Shown here: piece by piece, positions 58,496 to 64,000 of the stretch
Position numbering within the stretch: the first letter of the stretch is position 1
Layout of the letters: each line of letters starts with the position of its first letter
NCBI GenBank assembly: GCA_026214975.1
Contig: CM047808.1
Coordinates: forward strand, 66,552,583-66,616,582
Reading direction: 5' to 3'
From: Gentiana macrophylla
Taxonomy: Eukaryota; Streptophyta; Magnoliopsida; Gentianales; Gentianaceae
DNA: 64,000 nucleotides
Position numbers and translations under genes: made by a program
The notes under the pieces: generated by a model
The model's database searches: none
Seen by the model: only the letters and a program-made list of their open reading frames with translations
Told to the model about the DNA's origin: nothing

Positions 58496-59828
58496 TAAAA
58501 TAGACCAAGGGTTCAACTCTACGAAACATGCATAGTACTCACGACATCAAGGTGAACGTAAAGTAGACACCGAATGTAAACCACTTGAATCTATCTTACC
58601 ACGAAAACGAAGTGTGTGTGATAAAAACCGAGGTCTACACTCAAAATGATTACCGGCTTCGAATACCTGCCAAATGACTACACATATCTCATACCGGGCT
58701 AGAATCTCCACTAATTGAGGCAAGTAACCAAAACGGCTCATTCTCGGACGGTTTTCAGACCGTCCTATCAAGGCTTACAGGGGGTACGAGGGTAAAATGT
58801 CGGGATTTTGGCTTATTTGGCTCTGGTCGGGTCAAAGAAGCGCCAGGACTCTCATCCCGTATCCGGCCTAGGTAAACCTCTCTATTTGGCCTCAGAACTA
58901 GTGGTATAAGTGTGTATAGAAACAAAGCTAAATATAACCAAGGTCTACGTGCACTAAAGGGGTTCGTATCGTAACAAAATAGAATCGACCTGCACACATT
59001 ACTCGACTACTAAGACATTTACCAACTCCATCGTAAGAAACATGCATATAACGCGGTGTTAAACCGTGAATGTTTTAAAATTTTAAGCCATTAATTTACT
59101 TGAATACAGACATTAACTAAGCATATCATAATTACTGGCACATTTATCAATCGAAACAATACCAAGCTAAGTCGTATGCACCCCCCACTTTGAATGAAGC
59201 AATTTCCTCAGTGCGTGAATGAGACAGAAAAGAAAGACTTAGCTTATGACCCGGCAGAAAAGCGCTATCGAATCCCGTAACATCCTCGTATAAGCATTAC
59301 CCGAATCCCTACATCAAAGTAGACCGAAACAACACAAAGCATGCACGGACATGTTCCTCGTGCCAAAATAGATAATAGGGGTAGGGGTATAACAGTAATA
59401 AGGCCCTGTCACGTCAGAAAACTCGACACGCAATATGTCACGCACAAAATAGATCTCTATAAATGGAAAAATAACCCTTAGGGGAAATCTTAGAACATCT
59501 AAGCATAACAGAAAAACCACAGAGGCACAAAATCATATAAAACATTAATCTGCATAGGCATAAATCATCAAAGGTGAGTACAGGTAGCGCATACTCAAAA
59601 ACCCCTATATCGCCTTTTATTCCAAACAGTCTTATTATGGTGGGGTTGACTCCCCCCAAGATCCTTTGTTCGTTGGCCCAACCGGGTGACGCTTAGCAGA
59701 CTCCACTCAAGACAAACTTAAACAACACTAACAAACAGGCATTACCTAGCACTTAAGCACGTAATCAACTCAGCCAAATTCTGTACTCATCAGTTTCAAC
59801 ATGCTCACATATATACCAAGTACAAACA
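58496..59828 (-). other. 3' region of element I without recognisable gene
   Basis: About 1.3 kb where an autonomous relative would have part of pol or a late ORF. Short open stretches exist on the minus strand but carry no known motif. No RT YxDD or integrase signature was found on either strand. Confidence 0.6.
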
Positions 59829-60692
59829 TCAACAAAGTAGAGCTAACGAACGGCATACCTCGTTTAGCTCGTGATGCTGCCTCAGGCCATCCCGCAACAT
59901 CTTTCTTATCAACATGCACTTCCCCAACATTAGGATCAACGGTAAGACGGGCGATCCCGATTCATTCTCTGTCTCGATCGTTCTCTTATCGATGACATCA
60001 TGTGAACTCACCGCCTTCCCTTTCAATGAGGTCTTGCTTTCCTGCATGTTATACGAGCCACAACACAATAAAATATAGACTCGTCATACAAGCATTCATC
60101 ATGTGTAACTTTACGACCTCTGTCCTTGTAAACATTCAGTTTCTCTCTCTCGCCTCCCACGCCAAATGAAATATCTCCTTTCTTCACCCAAATATGAGCA
60201 TCGCTCATGGTCAAAAAGGGGCGACCAAGCAGGACAGATGTTTAGAGTCCATTTCCATGTCTAGGATCATAAAATATACTGGGAAAAAAAACTTACCTAC
60301 TTGCACCAGGACATCTTCTGCTACCCCCACAGGCGTCCTCATTAAACTGTCAGCCATCTGAAGGGTAATTCCTGTAGGCTCTAGTTATCCCAACCATAAC
60401 TTCTCATATAAGGCTCTAGGCATCAATCTCACAGACGCTCCTCGATTGCATAAGACATTCTCGATCATAGTATTGCCTATGGTGATAGGGATTGTAAAAC
60501 TGCCACGATCTCTCTTTTTCAGGATATCTTACTATCATACACCTCCAAACACTCCTCCCTCAGCTTTACTACTTGATTCATTTTCTCTCGACTCGATAAT
60601 GCCACTTTCAAACACTTATAGTATGCCGGTACACTCGCGACTGCCTCTAGCAAAGGAACGTTAATCTCTACCTTCCTAAGAACGTCTAGGAA
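59829..60692 (-). pseudogene. Protease region of element I, active site damaged
   Basis: On the minus strand: NVPLLEAVASVPAYYKCLK, then DRGSFTIPITIGNTMIENVL, then CNRGASVRLMP where the family has C(D)LGASxNLMP. The catalytic Asp codon is Asn (60445-60447). VLLGRPFLTMSDAHIWVKKG (around 60200) and EREKLNVYKD close the domain. These are typical Athila/Tat gag-protease segments. Stops and shifts separate them. A retropepsin cleaves the gag-pol precursor; this copy should not. Confidence 0.8.
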
Positions 60693-61235
60693 CTAATTTT
60701 GACTATCAGTGAGAAAGTTCTTCCTAGGACCCTTAGGTGGATAAGGCAGCGTACTCTCATCAAAATCAGGAGGTGGAGGTGGCATAAAATCATTCTTACC
60801 TTGAGCTTTTGGCCGCGACGGTACGGCTGTAGCCTCTTTCCTAGCAGGGGTGCTCGACACTTCCCCTTTAATATCAATCACTATGAAATCCCGCATCTTC
60901 GCTAACTCTTCTTTCTTTCTCTGAGTCTCTAGCTCTTTCTCTATTTCCATATCTCTCTCTTTCTTTGTAATTGCTAGATCTCTTTTGACTACCTCCAACT
61001 CTCTTTTCAGCACCTCTAACTCAGTTTCGACCCTGCCTCTTTCCAAATCCTCAGCCTCATCTTCCTCATTCAGATAATTCTCTACTTTGGTCACTTTATC
61101 TTTCTTTGACCAATCAACCCCCAGACCTCTGCTACTTCTAGTAAATACTGCATTCACTTCCCTCAGATTCTGTTCAGTATTGCATGGAAGGCCACCACTC
61201 AAATTTTTCTTCAATGTATTCGTGATTTGACCCAC
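60693..61235 (-). pseudogene. Gag-protease linker of element I, coiled coil
   Basis: An open 180-codon stretch: MGQITNTLKKNLSGGLPCNT (the N-terminus resembles the LPxNTExNP segment of Athila/Tat gag), then a long charged coil (RGRVETELEVLKRELEVVKR, KKERDMEIEKELETQRKKEE), then FMPPPPPDFDESTLPYPPKG leading to protease. The Met is probably internal to the original polyprotein. TAA after DSQN at 60693-60695. Confidence 0.7.
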
Positions 61236-62221
61236 TTCGGTTTCTATGTTCCGGATAGCGGAGTGGGTGCTACCTTTTGCTCCACAGTATTCTTATCCAG
61301 CTCAGATACGCTCCTATCCAACTTTTCTAGGAGCATTTCTGTTGAACTCTTTTGAGCACCAGAGTTATTCGATTGCTGATTATTTTGGTTTTTCATGTGG
61401 AGATGAGCAATCGGATGCTGATTGGTACTAGAATTATTATTTCTAGGCGGCTGGCTTGTTTGCTGATTGTTATTGTTTTGCTGGCCCTGTTTCTGATTCC
61501 ATCCTTGATTCTGGCCCCAATTCTGACCTTGCTATTGTTGTTGGCCTTGTGAATGAAATTGTTGATTCTAGTTATTCGGATAATTGCCTTGGTTATTCTG
61601 GTAGTTCTGATTCTGGTCCCATGGCCTATTGGATGAACCTTGACTTTTCCTAAAGCTTTGACCCTGATTGGAATTTTGGTTCCAATTCTGATGGTGGTTT
61701 TGATTCCAACCTTGACTCTGTAGATTCTGATTCCGATTACCCCCACTACCTTGTCCAACATAGCTCACATTATAATGTTGTGAATCATCACCCATACCAT
61801 ACTCCATTGGCGGCCCTTGCATATTGTCAAAATTCTGATTCCACTGTTGTTGCTGACCAAACTCTTGTTGCATATTCATCTGCCACATTGCATACACATT
61901 CATCTTCTGCTAATCATGCTGATTCTCAAACTATTGTTGTGCTGGAGTAGGTGTCAACTGTTGTGGGTAAGTGAACTTTTTCGATGATGTACACTCCAAT
62001 GCTGAGTGTCCACCCCCACAAATTTGGCATTGTTGTGCCTTCTTTCTCTCCAACTCTATTTGGTCCATCTTTAGTACCATTTCTAGCATCTTGTCATGCA
62101 TGTCAGACTCTCTATCAAGTTCTTCTTTTAACGACTTCACACTTTCCATTGGGGCTTTCTTCTTCTTTCTACTAGACCCCCATTGTCCTTCTGCATCTGT
62201 TGCATTCTCAATCTGTCTCAT
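61236..62221 (-). pseudogene. Gag C-terminal region of element I: zinc knuckle and Asn/Gln-rich stretch
   Basis: From 62221 down: a charged helix, then CQICGGGHSALEC (CX2CX3HX4C knuckle, about 62000-62035) and FTYPQQLTPTPAQQ. From 61903 to 61568 an Asn/Gln/Gly-rich frame follows (QQQWNQNFDNMQGPPMEYGM; NQNHHQNWNQNSNQGQSF). It continues N/Q-rich to about 61400 with stops. Low-complexity N/Q stretches of this sort often self-associate; a role in particle assembly is speculation. Confidence 0.75.
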
Positions 62222-62942
62222 AGCTTGTTCTAGCGGCGATTCATAATATCTCTGCCACTTATGGCATTCAGCTTGTTCTGGTCCACTGGCTCTAAAGCCT
62301 TGAATAGTATAATAACTTGCTCAGCAGTGGAAAAACATGTGGAGGGCATCTCTTCAGTAAACCCCTAAATCTCTCACATGTCTCCTTCAGTGTCTAAAAT
62401 CTTAGCCGGAGGAAAGTACTTCCTCAGAAACACTCTCACTACATCCGTCCATGTATGCAACGAATCATTAGGTAATGAATCATACCAATCCTTAGCAGCT
62501 CCTCTAAGTGCAAACCGAAAAACTATCAGCTTTATCGCCTCGTCACTTACCCCATTGTATTTCATTGTCCCACAAATCTATAGAAAGTGATCCAAAAAGC
62601 TATTTGGGTTCTCAGTTGACTTCCGATGAACAAGGCATGTTCCCCCAACATGTTTAAGATATTTTTCTTTATGTCCATGTTGTTGGCATTGATAGGAGGC
62701 ACTCTAATTGGATTGTGCCCTGTAACTTCCTGTGGGGTAGTCACATAATCTTGACAGACTCTTGGTCCATGTCCCTGCTGAGCCCTTTGTGGCTGATAAT
62801 TCTGTTATTGATTAAACTGCTGCATAGGTGGTTGCTAATTATATGGGTTTTGGAACCCCTGTTGGTTTCCCTGATCCCTTAGCATCTGCAGTAATCGGTT
62901 TACAGCATCTTGGTCGAATTCTATCTCGAAACTGTGGGCATT
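62222..62942 (-). pseudogene. Gag capsid core (retrotrans_gag) of element I
   Basis: The minus strand reads VTGHNPIRVPPINANNMDIK, KNILNMLGEHALFIGSQ, then LKYNGVSDEAIKLI-like and ALRGAAKDWYDSLPNDSLHT, WTDVVRVFLRKYFPPAKI. The W..SLP...TW..V...FL.KYFPP pattern is the retrotrans_gag core of plant Athila/Tat elements. Stops (near 62640 and 62374) and shifts break it. A Gln/Asn-rich stretch lies at about 62790-62890. Confidence 0.8.
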
Positions 62943-63320
62943 CTATCCAATCCATGTTCTCTGATTAAATTGTGAGGTAACCAACTGATGTAACACTGTA
63001 TCGTCCCTCCTTAACTGTTCATCACGAGGGTTCCACGGTGGAGTTTGCAACCGCAGTGTCGCATTACCACCGGTAGTGTTTGAGGATTGCCCTTGTGCAT
63101 TATATTCATTGATGGGATCTTTGCCATCTCTACGAGTCGTCATATCATCCATTTCCTCAGAGGAATCTGAGAGTGAGCTTTCTACTACCCCTTCTTCTTC
63201 AACCAAAGGGCTCGGACTAGCAATCAGGATCTCTTTTCGGCGCTGACTATTTTTATGACGTGCAAACGCTTCAATTTCTTCAATTGGTTCGATAAGAGGT
63301 TCTTTGGAGCTTCGGGTCAT
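62943..63320 (-). pseudogene. Gag N-terminal region of element I
   Basis: The frame starts at the ATG at 63318-63320 (MTRSSKEPLIEPIEEIEAFA), about 90 bases after the primer site, and is open for 125 codons to TAG after QFNQRTWIG. It is charged with a Ser/Glu-rich patch (EEEGVVESSLSDSSEEMDDM). Beyond the stop the frame continues sensibly (NAHSFEIEFDQDAVNRLLQM), so the stop is a later change. Confidence 0.75.
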
Positions 63321-63408
63321 TCACTGTAAAATAGGAAACAACAAGAAAACAAAATAAAAATGACCTAAGCCCAAGCTTACGGTCAACTTAAAAGATATTA
63401 AACGTTAC

Positions 63409-63426
63409 TCCCCGGCAACGGCGCCA
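63409..63426 (-). other. Primer-binding site of element I (tRNA-Asp)
   Basis: The minus strand reads TGGCGCCGTTGCCGGGGA, the complement of the 3' end of plant tRNA-Asp, eight bases inside the 5' LTR end. Confidence 0.88.
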
Positions 63427-63433
63427 AAATTCT

Positions 63434-64000
63434 TGATAGCAAAATACTAAACCGCTAACTTTCACCGACAGAGTATTGGGTCAACGGGAGTATAGTGGTC
63501 ACAAGGTCGAATCCATAGGGAGTAATGTCTATGTACCAAAGCTGACGTTGAACTTAGTTCAGATCAAAATAATTGTGGAGGATATTATACTAATGCAGAA
63601 ATAAAGATTATACTACCTGTTTTACTTCTAAAATTTAAAAGCTATAGCCGAACTATGATCCCACGAGCTACTTTTACCCTTTAGGAAGGACTTGACAGGG
63701 AGCGTGTCTTAACCAACCTACCTATCCTATGTAGTTTAACGACATCCACGGGTGCCAACTCCTACTTCTAGTGATTAGACTAAACAACTCGATCTAACCA
63801 CCCTATGTGAAGCTAACCGACTCTCCCTTTGAAAAACCAATTTATCCTAACATGATTAAGTTTTATAGTTGCTCGAACAATGATCACAAACCTTTGTATT
63901 GGAAACAGACCTAACAACTAGGCCAAATCTACGCAACGATCCTAAAACCCCTTTTCCCACATCTCACCGCAAAATGCATCTATAAGTTCGATGTGTGTGA
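63434..64000 (-). repeat. 5' LTR of element I (cut by the window end)
   Basis: Matches 56721-57290 with scattered differences; begins (plus strand) TGATAGCAAAATACTAAACC. The remainder lies outside the window. Confidence 0.9.

Larger units (their letters stand above)
53155..64000 (-). mobile_element. Element H: SIRE-type Copia retrotransposon, 3' part, split by element I
   Basis: Minus-strand 3' LTR (53155-54791), purine tract and env-like frame (to 56720), then element I; the rest of H lies beyond the window. It inserted in gag of E. The 3' flanking five bases are ATAAC on the plus strand (53150-53154); the partner is not visible. The LTR resembles those of C and D. The span to 64000 includes I. 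Confidence 0.8.
56721..64000 (-). mobile_element. Element I: gag-protease-only Ty3/Gypsy element of Athila/Tat type
   Basis: Minus strand. 3' LTR 56721-58447, purine tract, a gene-free 3' region, a gag-protease frame, a tRNA-Asp primer site, and the 5' LTR from 63434 running off the window. Reverse transcriptase, RNase H and integrase are entirely missing. tRNA-Asp priming and the GAGGACGAGCAAAGGCTAAG segment before the purine tract are typical of the Athila/Tat branch. LTRs plus gag only fits the TR-GAG class of non-autonomous elements. CAGCA (56716-56720) would be one copy of its target duplication. Confidence 0.85.

Noticed and set aside
58547..59659. Minus-strand open frames in the 3' region of element I
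   Set aside because: Short, no conserved motif, and in a part of the element where no RT or integrase signature can be found.
63409..63426. Possible tRNA-Asp gene piece
   Set aside because: Only the 18 bases complementary to the tRNA 3' end are present, directly beside an LTR; this is a primer-binding site.

Overview
This window is a block of nested transposable elements, with no intact host gene, rRNA or tRNA gene. Copia elements primed by initiator tRNA-Met, a gag-only Ty3/Gypsy element primed by tRNA-Asp, a CACTA DNA transposon and TATATAAA/TATAAATA boxes in the LTRs all point to the nuclear heterochromatin of a flowering plant, probably a eudicot. The species cannot be told from the sequence. 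Elements are named A to I here for reference only.

The host layer is E, a minus-strand SIRE-type Copia element. Its fragments lie at 52936-53150 and 43545-43724 (gag), 15303-19251 (gag C-terminus, protease, integrase, reverse transcriptase) and 9493-10328 (RNase H and 3' tail). Neither LTR of E is visible, so the window seems to sit inside one old element blown apart by insertions. F (10334-15297, +) lies in its RNase H. Solo LTR D (19257-20174 and 42839-43539) and B (43730-52930) lie in its gag. H (53155 to beyond the window, -) lies in its N-terminal gag. G (before position 1 to 9492, +) lies in its 3' tail.

Second and third layers: D is split by C (20175-42833), a SIRE-type element of about 13.7 kb of its own sequence, with gag, pol, a spacer carrying a TATA box and an env-like frame of about 4 kb. 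C is split in gag by A (22562-31472). A and B are related non-autonomous elements (LARD-like): LTRs of about 1.75 kb around a 5.5 kb interior with no gag-pol, yet with motifs shared between them in the same order. H is split by I (56721 to the window end, -), a gag-protease-only element of the Athila/Tat type. G is split by a 6.9 kb CACTA transposon (603-7541).

The CACTA element is the most gene-like part. It has 27-bp terminal inverted repeats, a GAA target duplication, no recognisable transposase, and copied pieces of plant genes with introns kept. The clearest is a B3-domain fragment of an auxin response factor (4909-5536). Target-site duplications were found for the CACTA element and for A, B, C, D and F (F's imperfect). 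For A, B, D and F the interrupted protein reading frame resumes across a single copy of the duplication, which confirms the nesting order. All coding regions are broken by stops, frameshifts or lost catalytic residues; many stops are TAG or TAA where CAG or CAA would be expected.
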